Positions 21,236-33,500 of a stretch of DNA of 64,000 bases are shown one piece after another; within the stretch, counting starts at the first letter, position 1; each line of letters starts with the position of its first letter. The notes beneath the pieces were generated by a model that was not told where the DNA came from, did no database searches, and worked only from the letters and a program-made list of their open reading frames with translations. Position numbers and translations under genes: made by a program. Origin of the DNA: Archivesica marissinica (Eukaryota > Mollusca > Bivalvia > Venerida > Vesicomyidae); assembly GCA_014843695.1 (NCBI GenBank), contig JABXNX010000024.1, forward strand, positions 124,001 to 188,000. Reading direction: 5' to 3'.

Positions 21236-24200
21236 CATGTGGGAAGAAATTGGAGTTCCGTAACTGGGAAGAGACTGGAGTTCCATAACTGGGAAGAAAC
21301 TGGAGTACCGTAACTGGGAAGAAACTGAAGTACCGTAACTGGGAAGAAACTGGAGTATCGTAACTGGGAAGAAACTGGAGTACTGTAACTGGGAAGAAAC
21401 TGGAGTACCGTAACTGGGAAGAAACTGGAGTACCGTAACTGGGAAGAGACTGGAGTACCGTAACTGGGAAGAAACTGGAGTACCGTAACTGGAAAGAAAC
21501 TGGAGTACCATAACTGGGAAGAAACTGGAGTACTGTAACTGGGAAGAAACTGGAGTACCGTAACTGGGAAGAAACTGGAGTACTGTAACTGGGAAGAAAC
21601 TGGAGTACCGTAACTGGGAAGAAACTGAAGTACTGTAACTGGAAACAAACTGGAGTACCATAATTGGGAAAAAACTGGAATACTGTAACTGGGAAGAAAC
21701 TGGAGTACCGTAACTGGGAAGAAATTGGAGTACCGTAACTGGGAAGAAATTGGAGTACCGTAACTGGGAAGAAACTGGAGTACCATAACTGGGAAGAAAC
21801 TGGAGTACCATAACTGGGAAGAAACTGGAGTACCATAACTGGGAAGAAACTGGAGTACCATAACTGGGAAGAAATTGGAGTACCGTAACTGGGAAGAAAC
21901 TGGAGTACCATAACTGGGAAGAAACTGGAGTACCATAACTGGGAAGAAATTGGAGTACCGTAACTGGGAAGAAACTGGAGTACCATAACTGGGAAGAAAC
22001 TGGAGTACCGTAACTGGGAAGAAACTGGAGTACTGTAACTGGGAAGAAACTGGAGTACCGTAACTGGGAAGAAACTGGAGTACCGTAACTGGGAAGAAAC
22101 TGGAGTACCATAACTGGGAAGAAACTGGAGTACCGTAACTGGGAAGAAACTGGAGTACCGTAACTGGGAAGAAACTGGAGTACCGTAACTGGGAAGAAAC
22201 TGAAGTACTGTAACTGGAAACAAACTGGAGTACCATAATTGGGAAAAAACTGGAATACTGTAACTGGGAAGAAACTGGAGTACCGTAACTGGGAAGAAAT
22301 TGGAGTACCGTAACTGGGAAGAAATTGGAGTACCGTAACTGGGAAGAAACTGGAGTACCATAACTGGGAAGAAACTGGAGTACCATAACTGGGAAGAAAC
22401 TGGAGTACCATAACTGGGAAGAAACTGGAGTACCATAACTGGGAAGAAATTGGAGTACCGTAACTGGGAAGAAACTGGAGTACCATAACTGGGAAGAAAC
22501 TGGAGTACCATAACTGGGAAGAAATTGGAGTACCGTAACTGGGAAGAAACTGGAGTACCATAACTGGGAAGAAACTGGAGTACCGTAACTGGGAAGAAAC
22601 TGGAGTACTGTAACTGGGAAGAAACTGGAGTACCGTAACTGAGAAGAAACTGGAGTACCGTAACTGGGAAGAAACTGGAGTACCATAACTGGGAAGAAAC
22701 TGGAGTACCGTAACTGGGAAGAAACTGGAGTACCGTAACTGGGAAGAAACTGGAGTACCGTAACTGGGAAGACACTGGAGTACCGTAACTGGGAAGAAAC
22801 TGGAGTATCGTAACTGGGAAGAAACTGGAGTACTGTAACTGGGAAGAAACTGGAGTACCGTAACTGGGAAGAAACTGGAGTACTGTAACTGGGAAGAAAC
22901 TGGAGTACCGTAACTGGGAAGAAACTGAAGTACTGTAACTGGAAACAAACTGGAGTACCGTAACTGGGAAGAAACTGGAGTACTGTAACTGGGAAGAAAC
23001 TGGAGTACCGTAACTGGGAAGAAACTGGAGTACCGTAACTGGGAAGAGACTGGAGTACCGTAACTGGGAAGAAACTGGAGTACCGTAACTGGAAAGAAAC
23101 TGGAGTACCATAACTGGGAAGAAACTGGAGTACTGTAACTGGGAAGAAACTGGAGTACCGTAACTGGGAAGAAACTGGAGTACTGTAACTGGGAAGAAAC
23201 TGGAGTACCGTAACTGGGAAGAAACTGAAGTACTGTAACTGGAAACAAACTGGAGTACCATAATTGGGAAAAAACTGGAATACTGTAACTGGGAAGAAAC
23301 TGGAGTACCGTAACTGGGAAGAAATTGGAGTACCGTAACTGGGAAGAAATTGGAGTACCGTAACTGGGAAGAAACTGGAGTACCATAACTGGGAAGAAAC
23401 TGGAGTACCATAACTGGGAAGAAACTGGAGTACCATAACTGGGAAGAAACTGGAGTACCATAACTGGGAAGAAATTGGAGTACCGTAACTGGGAAGAAAC
23501 TGGAGTACCATAACTGGGAAGAAACTGGAGTACCATAACTGGGAAGAAATTGGAGTACCGTAACTGGGAAGAAACTGGAGTACCATAACTGGGAAGAAAC
23601 TGGAGTACCGTAACTGGGAAGAAACTGGAGTACTGTAACTGGGAAGAAACTGGAGTACCGTAACTGGGAAGAAACTGGAGTACCGTAACTGGGAAGAAAC
23701 TGGAGTACCATAACTGGGAAGAAACTGGAGTACCGTAACTGGGAAGAAACTGGAGTACCGTAACTGGGAAGAAACTGGAGTACCGTAACTGGGAAGACAC
23801 TGGAGTACTGTAACTGGGAAGAAACTGGAGTACCATAACTGGGAAGAAACTGGAGTACTGTAACTGGGAAGAAACTGGAGTACCGTAACTGGGAAGAAAC
23901 TGGAGTACCATAACTGGGAAGAAACTGGAGTACCGTAACTGGGAAGAAACTGAAGTACTGTAACTGGAAACAAACTGGAGTACCATAATTGGGAAAAAAC
24001 TGGAATACTGTAACTGGGAAGAAACTGGAGTACCGTAACTGGGAAGAAATTGGAGTACCGTAACTGGGAAGAAATTGGAGTACCGTAACTGGGAAGAAAC
24101 TGGAGTACCGTAACTGGGAAGAAACTGGAGTACCGTAACTGGAAAGAAACTGGAGTACCATAACTGGGAAGAAACTGGAGTACTGTAACTGGGAAGAAAC

Positions 24201-25922
24201 TGGAGTACCGTAACTGGGAAGAAACTGGAGTACTGTAACTGGGAAGAAACTGGAGTACCGTAACTGGGAAGAAACTGAAGTACTGTAACTGGAAACAAAC
24301 TGGAGTACCATAATTGGGAAAAAACTGGAATACTGTAACTGGGAAGAAACTGGAGTACCGTAACTGGGAAGAAATTGGAGTACCGTAACTGGGAAGAAAT
24401 TGGAGTACCGTAACTGGGAAGAAACTGGAGTACCGTAACTGGGAAGAAACTGGAGTACCATAACTGGGAAGAAACTGGAGTACCATAACTGGGAAGAAAC
24501 TGGAGTACCATAACTGGGAAGAAATTGGAGTACCGTAACTGGGAAGAAACTGGAGTACCATAACTGGGAAGAAACTGGAGTACCATAACTGGGAAGAAAT
24601 TGGAGTACCGTAACTGGGAAGAAACTGGAGTACCATAACTGGGAAGAAACTGGAGTACCGTAACTGGGAAGAAACTGGAGTACTGTAACTGGGAAGAAAC
24701 TGGAGTACCGTAACTGGGAAGAAACTGGAGTACTGTAACTGGGAAGAAACTGGAGTACCGTAACTGGGAAGAAACTGGAGTACCATAACTGGGAAGAAAC
24801 TGGAGTACTGTAACTGGGAAGAAACTGGAGTACCGTAACTGGGAAGAAACTGGAGTACTGTAACTGGGAAGAAACTGGAGTACCGTAACTGGGAAGAAAC
24901 TGGAGTACCGTAACTGGGAAGAAACTGGAGTACTGTAACTGGGAAGAAACTGGAGTACCATAACTGGGAAGAAACTGGAGTACCGTAACTGGGAAGAAAC
25001 TAAAATATCGTAACTGGGAAGAAACTGGAGTACCGTAACTGGGAAGAAACTGCAGTACTGTAACTGGGAAGAAACTGAAGTACCATAACTGGGAAGAAAC
25101 TGGAGTACCGTAACTGGGAAGAAACTGGAGTACCATAACTGGGAAGAAACTGGAGTACCGTAACTGGGAAGAGACTGGAGTACCGTAACTGGGAAGAGAC
25201 TGGAGTACCGTAGCTGGGAAGAAACTGGAGTACCGTAACTGGGAAGAAACTGGAGTACCGTAACTGGGAAGAAACTGGAGTACCGTAACTGGGAAGAAAC
25301 TGGAGTACCGTAACTGGGAAGAAACTGGAGTACCATAACTGGGAAGAAACTGGAGTACCGTAAATGGGAAGAAACTGGAGTATTGTAACTGGGAAGAAAC
25401 TGGAGTTCCGTAACTGGGAAGAAACTGGAGTACCGTAACTGGGAAGAAACTGGAGTACCATAACTGGGAAGAAACTGGAGTACCATAACTGGGAAGAAAC
25501 TGGAGTACCGTAACTGGGAAGAAACTGGAGTACCGTAACTGGGAAGAAACTGGAGTACCGTAACTGGGAAGAAACTGGAGTACCGTAACTGGGAAGAAAC
25601 TGGAGTACCGTAACTGGGAAGAAACTGGAGTACCGTAAATGGGAAGAAACTGGAGTATTGTAACTGGGAAGAAACTGGAGTACCATAACTGGGAAGAAAC
25701 TGGAGTACCGTAACTGGGAAGAAACTGGAGTACTGTAACTGGGAAGAAACTGGAGTACCGTAACTGGGAAGAAACTGGAGTACCATAACTGGGAAGAAAC
25801 TGGAGTACCGTAACTGGGAAGAAACTGGAGTTCCGTAACTGGGAAGAAACTGGAGTACTGTAACTGGGAAGAAACTGCAGTACTGTAACTGGGAAGAAAC
25901 TGCAGTACTGTAACTGGGAATA
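21236..25922. repeat. 25-bp satellite, about 187 copies
   Basis: The core of the monomer is gggaagaaactggagtacc, followed by gtaact. Higher-order blocks of several hundred bases recur; a block tagged by ggaaacaaactggagtacc and aattgggaaaaaactgg is seen at about 21640, 22210, 23240, 23960 and 24290. No stop codon occurs on the minus strand in any frame, giving spurious 1183-1595-codon frames of the same 25-residue peptide. The monomer matches the body of the adjacent SINE. Confidence 0.95.
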
Positions 25923-26123
25923 ACGAATCACATTCTTCCCAGGCGGAGGATTAAACTTGTTGAGTATGCAAATATGCATGCATGTATAGTATCCCCCTTA
26001 GCATGGATTTTCCCACTTCTATACTTTCCTTGAAATGAGCATCATTCATTTCAGCATATATCGCTGAAATAACTTCGGTGCAATATTTATACAAGCCTTA
26101 GAGAACACTATTAGCAAGCTAAC

Positions 26124-26202
26124 CTGGTCCTTCGGATGTCCGCTGGCTACTCGCTGGAGAGACTCCACACTGCTGTCTGACTCTGTCACACTCACTAGTA
26201 GT
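26124..26202 (-). CDS. Exon 4 of the minus-strand gene
   Basis: The exon is 79 nt, entering in phase 2 and leaving in phase 0, with acceptor tatttattag and donor GTTAGC. It encodes LLVSVTESDSSVESLQRVAS then GHPKDQ. Without it exons 3 and 5 would be out of phase, which is good evidence that it is real. Confidence 0.7.
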
Positions 26203-26329
26203 CTAATAAATACAACAAAAACTCTATATAGTAAAAACTCTATATAGTAAGCAATCACTTGTGCTAAGCAGTCCCTTCCTGTCTATTGTTTGACTGGCTA
26301 ATCAAGACAGGGTAGATGGCATGCAAGTA

Positions 26330-27058
26330 CACTGAACAAATGGACTGGTTATGAACAAATGGACTGGTTATGAACAAATGAACTGGTTATGAAATGAACA
26401 AATAGACTGGTTATGAACAAATGGACTGGTTATGAACAAATGGACTGGCTATGAACAAATGGACTGGTTATGAACAAATGGACTGGTTATGAACAAATGA
26501 GCTGGTTATGAACAAATGAGCTGGTTATGAACAAATGGACTGATTATGAACAAATGGACTGATTATGAACAAATGAACTGGTTATGAACAAATGGACTGG
26601 TTATGAACAAATGGACTGATTATGAACAAATGAACTGGTTATGAAATGAACAAATAGACTGGTTATGAACAAATGGACTGGTTATGAACAAATGAACTGG
26701 TTATGAAATGAACAAATAGACTGGTTATGAACAAATGGACTGGTTATGAACAAATGGACTGATTATGAACAAATGGACTGGTTATGAACAAATGGACTGA
26801 TTATGAACAAATGGACTGGTTATGAACAAATGGACTGATTATGAACAAATGGACTGGTTATGAACAAATAGACTGGTTATGAACAAATGGACTGGTTATG
26901 AACAAATATACTGATTATGAACAAATGGACTGGTTATGAAAAATGGACTGGTTATGAAAAATGGACTGGTTATGAACAAATAGACTGGTTATGAACAAAT
27001 GGACTATGAACAAATGGACTGGTTATGAACAAATGGACTGGTTATGAACAAACATAAT
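26330..27058. repeat. 19-bp minisatellite, about 38 copies
   Basis: The unit is gaacaaatggactggttat, with variants tgattat and atgaact and occasional inserted tgaaa. It lies within the intron between exons 4 and 3. Confidence 0.95.
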
Positions 27059-27280
27059 GGTTATGTATGAACTACACAGAATTCATTTATCTTCAAGACC
27101 CATATACATGTACATAAAATTGTATGTATATTCTTGATAGAAGATGTACCGGGTCATTCAAGTATATTTCATGATTTCTCACTTATTGTCCAAATGAATT
27201 GGAAATAAAAAAGATGGATTATCTGTATATGAACCTCAAGAATAATAAATTAAAATAAATATGTTTAAACTAATGCATAC

Positions 27281-27410
27281 TTATGTTGATGACTGCTCTG
27301 GTTGATCTGTTGATCTGTTGTTCCAAATAAGACTTTCATCTCGTCTTCGGTGTACGTCCGGCCTGATTCCAGAGACGTCCACTCTACTATTACGGTATGT
27401 ACAGTAGAGC
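27281..27410 (-). CDS. Exon 3 of the minus-strand gene
   Basis: The exon is 130 nt, entering in phase 1 and leaving in phase 2, with acceptor tatttgaag and donor GTATGC. It encodes GSTVHTVIVEWTSLESGRTY and then TEDEMKVLFGTTDQQINQSS. The reading frame upstream through the triplet-repeat intron is also open, so retention of that intron would not cause a stop until beyond the repeat. Confidence 0.75.
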
Positions 27411-27465
27411 CTTCAAATAAACAAGAACACATTAGTACAATATTTAAAACAAAAAAGATGATGCT

Positions 27466-27569
27466 GTTGTTGCAGCTATGGCTGTTGTTGTTGCAGCTGC
27501 TGTTGTTGTTGTTGGTGTTGCTGCTGCTGATGTTGTTTTTGCTGCTGTTGTTGTTGCTGCATCTGTTGC

Positions 27570-27605
<36 letters not shown>

Positions 27606-27608
27606 ATA

Positions 27609-27658
<50 letters not shown>

Positions 27659-28282
27659 TTATTGTTGCTGCATCTGCTGCTTTTGTTGTTGCTGCTGCTA
27701 ATGTTGCTGCATCTGTTGCTGTTGTTGTTGCTGCTGCTGCTGTTGTTGTTGTTGCTGCTGCTGTTGCAGCTGCATCTGCTGCTGTTATTGTTGCTGCTGC
27801 TGTTGGTGTTGCTGCTGCTGTTATTGTTGCTGCATCTGCTGCTGTTGTTGTTGTTGCTGCTGTTGTTGCAGCTGCATCTGCTGCTGTTATTGTTGCTGCT
27901 GCTGTTGCTGTTGCTGCTGCTGATGTTGTTTTTGCTGATGTTGTTGTTGCTGCATCTGCTGCTGTTGTTGTTGCTACTGTTGTTGCTGCATCTGCTACTG
28001 CTGCTGTTGTTGTTGCTGCTGTTGTTGCAGCTGCTGATGTTGTTGCTGTTGTTGCAGCTGCTGTTGATGTTGTTGCTGTTGTTGCTGTTGTTGCTGTTGT
28101 TGCAGCTGCTGATGTTATTGCTGTTGTTGCAGCTGCTGATGCTGTTGTTATTGTTGCTGTTGCTGCATCTGCTGTTGTTGCAGCTGCTGATGTTGTTGCT
28201 GTTGTTGCATCTGCTGATGCTGTTGAAGCTGCTGCTGTTATTGTTGCTGTTGCTGCAGCTTCTGTTGTTGTTGCTGTTGTTA
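27466..28282. repeat. Interrupted GCT/GTT triplet repeat, about 800 bp
   Basis: Mixed tgc, tgt and ttg triplets (for example tgctgctgttgttgttgctg) with interspersed atctgctgc and gctgatgttg. On the minus strand they read as Ser/Asn-rich codons in one frame, and other frames give Leu or Val/Ala runs. It lies within an intron. Confidence 0.95.
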
Positions 28283-28502
28283 TAAAGAAATCTGGTACCT
28301 TGCATGGGTGAGGTCCGGTTTAATCATATTTTATTGCTCGATTTGTTTTACATAAAATTATACATGTGAATACAAAACATGACAAATTAAAGAAAAGCAA
28401 AGGGGTCGGGCCACAAGTTCCAGCAACAGTAGTTGCGGCCCTTCCTGAAAATGGGTGAATGGGTAAATTATTACATATCCAAATCTCCTCATTGAATGTT
28501 AC

Positions 28503-28608
28503 CTGTGGGTATCTTGAGATCCGTCAGCCAGTCCTTCTTGTGCTGAATCAACCCATAATAATACAAAAACAGGTCCAGACCCTCAGTGTCGACACCGTCA
28601 CATCGCAC
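28503..28608 (-). CDS. Exon 2 of the minus-strand gene
   Basis: The exon is 106 nt, entering in phase 0 and leaving in phase 1, with acceptor gtgttttcag and donor GTAACA. It encodes VRCDGVDTEGLDLFLYYYGL, then IQHKKDWLTDLKIPT. Together with exon 1 it could form an MSP-like sandwich (FK-V strand followed by a loop). Confidence 0.75.
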
Positions 28609-28614
28609 CTGAAA

Positions 28615-28890
28615 ACACACTCATTAATTAGGGTAAATACTAGACGACTAAACACATATAAACACGCTCATTAATTAGGGCAAATACTAGACGACTAAAC
28701 ACATAAAAACACGCTCATTAATTAGGGCAAATACTAGACGACTAAACACATAAAAACACGCTCATTAATTAGGGCAAATACTAGACGACTAAACACATAA
28801 AAACATGCTCATTAATTAGGGCAAATACTAGATGACTAAACACATAAAAACATGCTCATTAATTAGGGCAAATACTAGACAATTTAGCAT
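28615..28890. repeat. 47-bp minisatellite touching the exon 2 acceptor, about 6 copies
   Basis: The units contain ctcattaattagggcaaat and actagacgactaaacac. The array begins within 7 bp of the acceptor. The unit includes a degenerate copy of the acceptor tract (ataaaaacacgctc versus the real ctgaaaacacactc), in which the AG has been lost. Confidence 0.85.
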
Positions 28891-28924
28891 GTGAAAGCAC
28901 ACTCATCCTGAATAATATTCAATT

Positions 28925-29158
28925 AACAACGAAGATGTTACGCTTGCGAAGCAAGTTTAAGTTTTAACAACTTATATTAACGACTCTCGTTGGCGCGGAT
29001 GAAAGCGTATATATGTGGTCATTCATGTGGGAGGAAACCCACCTGTCCGATCTGGCGACCACCGTACCATCTCACATACTTCCCGGTCTGAGGATCAAAC
29101 CTGGGTTGCATTGATGAGAAACGAGCGCTAACCACTGCGCTAATCGGACAGCCGAGAG
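28925..29158 (-). mobile_element. tRNA-headed SINE, family A
   Basis: This is the best-preserved copy. On the minus strand it reads CCGATTAGCGCAGTGGTTAG, then the B-box-like GGTTTGATCC and a body with TGGTCGCCAGATCGGACAGG. A family E tail (gcgatggattccatcagg, 29166-29258) abuts it on the plus strand. Confidence 0.75.
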
Positions 29159-29258
29159 AGAGAATAATGGCGATGGATTCCATCAGGAATGAGGTCTCGA
29201 GAGTGATTAATATAAGTTGAAATAACTTGTTTCGCAATCGAGCTAAAATAAATTAGTA

Positions 29259-29861
29259 TAAACTAGTATAATGGCAAGTATTTCTACCAAATATGATTAA
29301 TTTTCAACAGTTTTCAAGACATTGGCTCGGACAGATATTCATGGGCAATAATTCTGGACCTATTGAGGGGATTCTGTAATACTTGGTAAAATGCAGGCCA
29401 GAAGAGTGATACATATTTGTACATAGCTTACTTCAAGATATTGGCCCACACAGAAATATTGAGCAATTCAAGGGCAGTGACTCTGGAAGTAGACAGGGAT
29501 TCTGACAATATTTAGTGCAATCCAAGCCAGTACAAATATTTTCAAGATATTGGCTCGATGGACATTTTCAGTAATTGAAGTTCCATCACTTGGGAATAGA
29601 GAGAATTGAGGCAACTCAAGAAGATAACTTCTCCAAAACTGCCGGCTAGTTTGAGCCCGGCTGAATATCTTCCATTATTACTATGGATACTATAGACAAT
29701 ATCTAACAGTGAAGTTATTGAAACACTGGTGCAGCGGTTGAGCAAGACATTAGAGAGTGATTCCGAGGTTCGATACTCAATCAAGACATGTATGTAGTGT
29801 TATTCCGCAAGACACAGTACAGAGCTGAAGATAGAGGTACTAAATACAGGCAAAGACTTTA
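29259..29861. other. Intronic spacer with a weak dispersed repeat
   Basis: Diverged repeats of ttcaagacattggctcgg and ttcaagatattggcccac occur at about 29312, 29432 and 29540. No exon signals. Confidence 0.5.
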
Positions 29862-30092
29862 TCTTACAACGATTGAGAAAGAAGCTTTAACAACTTATTT
29901 TAATCACTCTCGTTGGAGTGGATGAAAGCGTAAATGTGGTCATTTGTGGGGGAGGAAACCGGAGTACTCGGAGAAAACCCACCTGTCTGATCTGGCGACC
30001 ACTGTACCATCTCACATACTTTCCCGGTCCCGAGGATCAAACTCTGGTTGCATTGGTGAGAAGTGAATGCGCTAACCACTGCGATTATCGGA
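29862..30092 (-). mobile_element. SINE family A
   Basis: It carries the full body, including gggaggaaaccggagtactc, the sequence type from which the 25-bp satellite appears to derive, and a degraded head (complement of gctaaccactgcgattatcg). Confidence 0.7.
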
Positions 30093-30276
30093 CACTCGTT
30101 GGTGTGGGTGAAAGCATATAATAATTATGTGGTCATTCGGGTGGGAGGAAACCTGACAAAAGCGACCTGTCGATCTGGTGACCACGGTTCCATCTCACAT
30201 ACTTCCCTGTCCGAGGATCAAACAGAGGTTGCAATGGTGAGAAGCAAGTGTGCTAACCACCGCAATAATCGAACAG
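30093..30276 (-). mobile_element. SINE family A, tandem neighbour
   Basis: A second copy in the same orientation (cgttggtgtgggtgaaagc, gggtgggaggaaacc, gctaaccaccgcaataatcg) abuts the preceding one. Confidence 0.65.
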
Positions 30277-30361
30277 AGGAACTAGCCAGTGAATAAACAA
30301 TAGTATCATTAACCTACTGCTAAATGTGGTGAAAGATAAAGCAAAATAATGAAACACTAAC

Positions 30362-30455
30362 CTTGAATCCAACAGGATCTTTGGTAGGGTTGTGCAACAC
30401 AATCCAAGCTGTTAGCTTTGATGCAAGTTTGGTGAATGTTATTTTATCTCCGGGA
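30362..30455 (-). CDS. Exon 1 (first seen) of the minus-strand gene, MSP-like
   Basis: The exon is 94 nt, entering in phase 2 and leaving in phase 0, with acceptor ctctttcaag and donor GTTAGT. It encodes PGDKITFTKLASKLTAWIVL and then HNPTKDPVGFK. The pattern of hydrophobic strand, NPT and V-FK resembles MSP-domain proteins. The incoming phase shows at least one earlier coding exon, which is not visible in the window. Confidence 0.7.
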
Positions 30456-30544
30456 CTTGAAAGAGAAAGATGCAAGCTGATACTTTACAAAGAACATGGT
30501 ACCAATAACCTCAAAGGTCCGAAATCTATTAAGAGGCAACTTGT

Positions 30545-33500
30545 ATTAAGAGACCACTTGTACAGTTACAGTTTGTGATGCTAAGGAACAATTAGACTGT
30601 ATTAAGAGACCACTTGTACAGTTACAGTTTGTGATGCTAAGGAAACAATTAGACTGTATTAAGAGACCACTTGTACAGTTACAGTTTGTGATGCTAAGGA
30701 GACAATTATACTGTATTAAGAGACCACTTGTACAGTTACAGTTTGTGATGCTAAGGAACAATTAGACTGTATTAAGAGACCACTTGTACAGTTACAGTTT
30801 GTGATGCTAAGGAAACAATTAGACTGTATTAAGAGACCACATTAACAGTTACAGTTTGTGATGCTAAGGAACAATTAGAATGTATTAAGAGACCACTTGT
30901 ACAGTTACAGTTTGTGATGCTAAGGAAACAATTATACTGTATTAAGAGACCACTTGTACAGTTACAGTTTGTGATGCTAAGGAACAATTAGACTGTATTA
31001 AGAGACCACTTGTACAGTTACAGTTTGTGATGCTAAGGAAACAATTAAACTGTATTAAGAGACCACTTGTACAGTTACAGTTTGTGATGCTAAGAAAACA
31101 ATTAGACTGTATTAAGAGACCACTTGTACAGTTATAGTTTGTGATGCTAAGGAAACAATTAGACTGTATTAAGAGACCACTTGTACAGTTACAGTTTGTG
31201 ATGCTAAGGAAACAATTAAACTGTATTAAGAGACCACTTGTACAGTTACAGTTTGTGATGCTAAGTAAACAATTAGACTGTATTAAGAGACCACTTGTAC
31301 AGTTATAGTTTGTGATGCTAAGGAAACAATTAGACTGTATTAAGAGACCACTTGTACAGTTACAGTTTGTGATGCTAAGGAAACAATTATACTGTATTAA
31401 GAGACCACTTGTACAGTTACAGTTTGTGATGCTAAGGAAACAATTAGACTGTATTAAGAGACCACTTGTACAGTTACAGTTTGTGATGCTAAGGAAACAA
31501 TTAGACTGTATTAAGAGACCACTTGTACAGTTACAGTTTGTGATGCTAAGGAAACAATTAGACTGTATTAAGAGACCACTTGTACAGTTACAGTTTGTGA
31601 TGCTAAGGAAACAATTAGACTGTATTAAGAGACAACATTTACAGTTACAGTTTGTGATGCTAAGGAACAATTAGACTGTATTAAGAGACCACTTGTACAG
31701 TTACAGTTTGTGATGCTAAGGAAACAATTAGACTGTATTAAGAGACCACTTGTACAGTTACAGTTTGTGATGCTAAGGTAACAATTAGACTGTATTAAGA
31801 GACCACTTGTACAGTTACAGTTTGTGATGCTAAGGAAACAATTAGACTGTATTAAGAGACCACATTTACAGTTACAGTTTGTGATGCTAAGGAAACAATT
31901 AGACTGTATTAAGAGACCACTTGTACAGTTACAGTTTGTGATGCTAAGGAAACAATTAGACTGTATTAAGAGACAACATTTACAGTTACAGTTTGTGATG
32001 CTAAGGAACAATTAGACTGTATTAAGAGACCACTTGTACAGTTACAGTTTGTGATGCTAAGGAAACAATTAGACTGTATTAAGAGACCACTTGTACAGTT
32101 ACAGTTTGTGATGCTAAGGTAACAATTAGACTGTATTAAGAGACCACTTGTACAGTTACAGTTTGTGATGCTAAGGAAACAATTAGACTGTATTAAGAGA
32201 CCACATTTACAGTTACAGTTTGTGATGCTAAGGAAACAATTAGACTGTATTAAGAGACCACTTGTACAGTTACAGTTTGTGATGCTAAGGAAACAATTAG
32301 ACTGTATTAAGAGACCACTTGTACAGTTACAGTTTGTGATGCTAAGGAAACAATTATACTGTATTAAGAGACCACTTGTACAGTTACAGTTTGTGATGCT
32401 AAGGAAACAATTAGACTGTATTAAGAGACCACTTGTACAGTTACAGTTTGTGATGCTAAGGAAACAATTAGACTGTATTAAGAGACCACTTGTACAGTTA
32501 CAGTTTGTGATGCTAAGGAACAATTAGACTGTATTAAGAGACCACTTGTACAGTTACAGTTTGTGATGCTAAGGAAACAATTAGACTGTATTAAGAGACC
32601 ACTTGTACAGTTACAGTTTGTGATGCTAAGGAAACAATTAGACTGTATTAAGAGACCACTTGTACAGTTACAGTTTGTGATGCTAAGGAAACAATTAGAC
32701 TGTATTAAGAGACCACTTGTACAGTTACAGTTTGTGATGCTAAGGAAACAATTAGACTGTATTAAGAGACCACTTGTACAGTTACAGTTTGTGATGCTAA
32801 GGAACAATTAGACTGTATTAAGAGACCACTTGTACAGTTACAGTTTGTGATACTAAGGAAACAATTAGACTGTATTAAGAGACCACTTGTACAGTTACAG
32901 TTTGTGATGCTAAGGTAACAATTAGACTGTATTAAGAGACCACTTGTACAGTTACAGTTTGTGATGCTAAGGAAACAATTAGACTGTATTAAGAGACCAC
33001 TTGTACAGTTATAGTTTGTGATGCTAAGGAAACAATTAGACTGTATTAAGAGACCACTTGTACAGTTACAGTTTGTGATGCTAAGGAAACAATTAGACTG
33101 TATTAAGAGACCACTTGTACAGTTACAGTTTGTGATGCTAAGGAAACAATTAGACTGTATTAAGAGACCACTTGTACAGTTACAGTTTGTGATGCTAAGG
33201 TAACAATTAGACTGTATTAAGAGACCACTTGTACAGTTACAGTTTGTGATGCTAAGGAAACAATTAGACTGTATTAAGAGACCACTTGTACAGTTACAGT
33301 TTGTGATGCTAAGGAAACAATTATACTGTATTAAGAGACCACTTGTACAGTTACAGTTTGTGATGCTAAGGAAACAATTAGACTGTATTAAGAGACCACT
33401 TGTACAGTTACAGTTTGTGATGCTAAGGAAACAATTAGACTGTATTAAGAGACCACTTGTACAGTTACAGTTTGTGATGCTAAGGAACAATTAGACTGTA

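Larger units (their letters stand above)
4245..30455 (-). other. Minus-strand multi-exon gene, partial, unrecognised with MSP-like start
   Basis: Thirteen exons can be joined on the minus strand, from 30455 down to 4245. Every exon has an AG acceptor and a GT donor, and the reading phase is conserved at all 12 junctions, giving about 629 stop-free codons. This is the main evidence for a real gene. The first two exons (ITFTKLASKLTAWIVLHNPT, then DPVGFK and VRCDGV) resemble the strand pattern of an MSP/VAP-type Ig-like fold, where a motif like LxLxNPSxxxVxFKV is usual. This is a weak, by-eye match. The remainder (for example YPEGYDGHLFTFLPSQLTQ and DIPGLPPDKVLPVDVLFG) I do not recognise, and no catalytic motif, signal peptide or clear membrane segment is visible. 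Neither the start codon (to the right of 30455) nor the stop (left of 4245) is seen. Introns hold at least a dozen minisatellite arrays and reach about 5 kb. Confidence 0.75.

Noticed and set aside
21192..25979. Stop-free frames of 1183-1595 codons on the minus strand
   Set aside because: All three frames encode the same 25-residue period because the 25-bp monomer lacks minus-strand stops and its length is not a multiple of 3. It is satellite DNA, not a gene.
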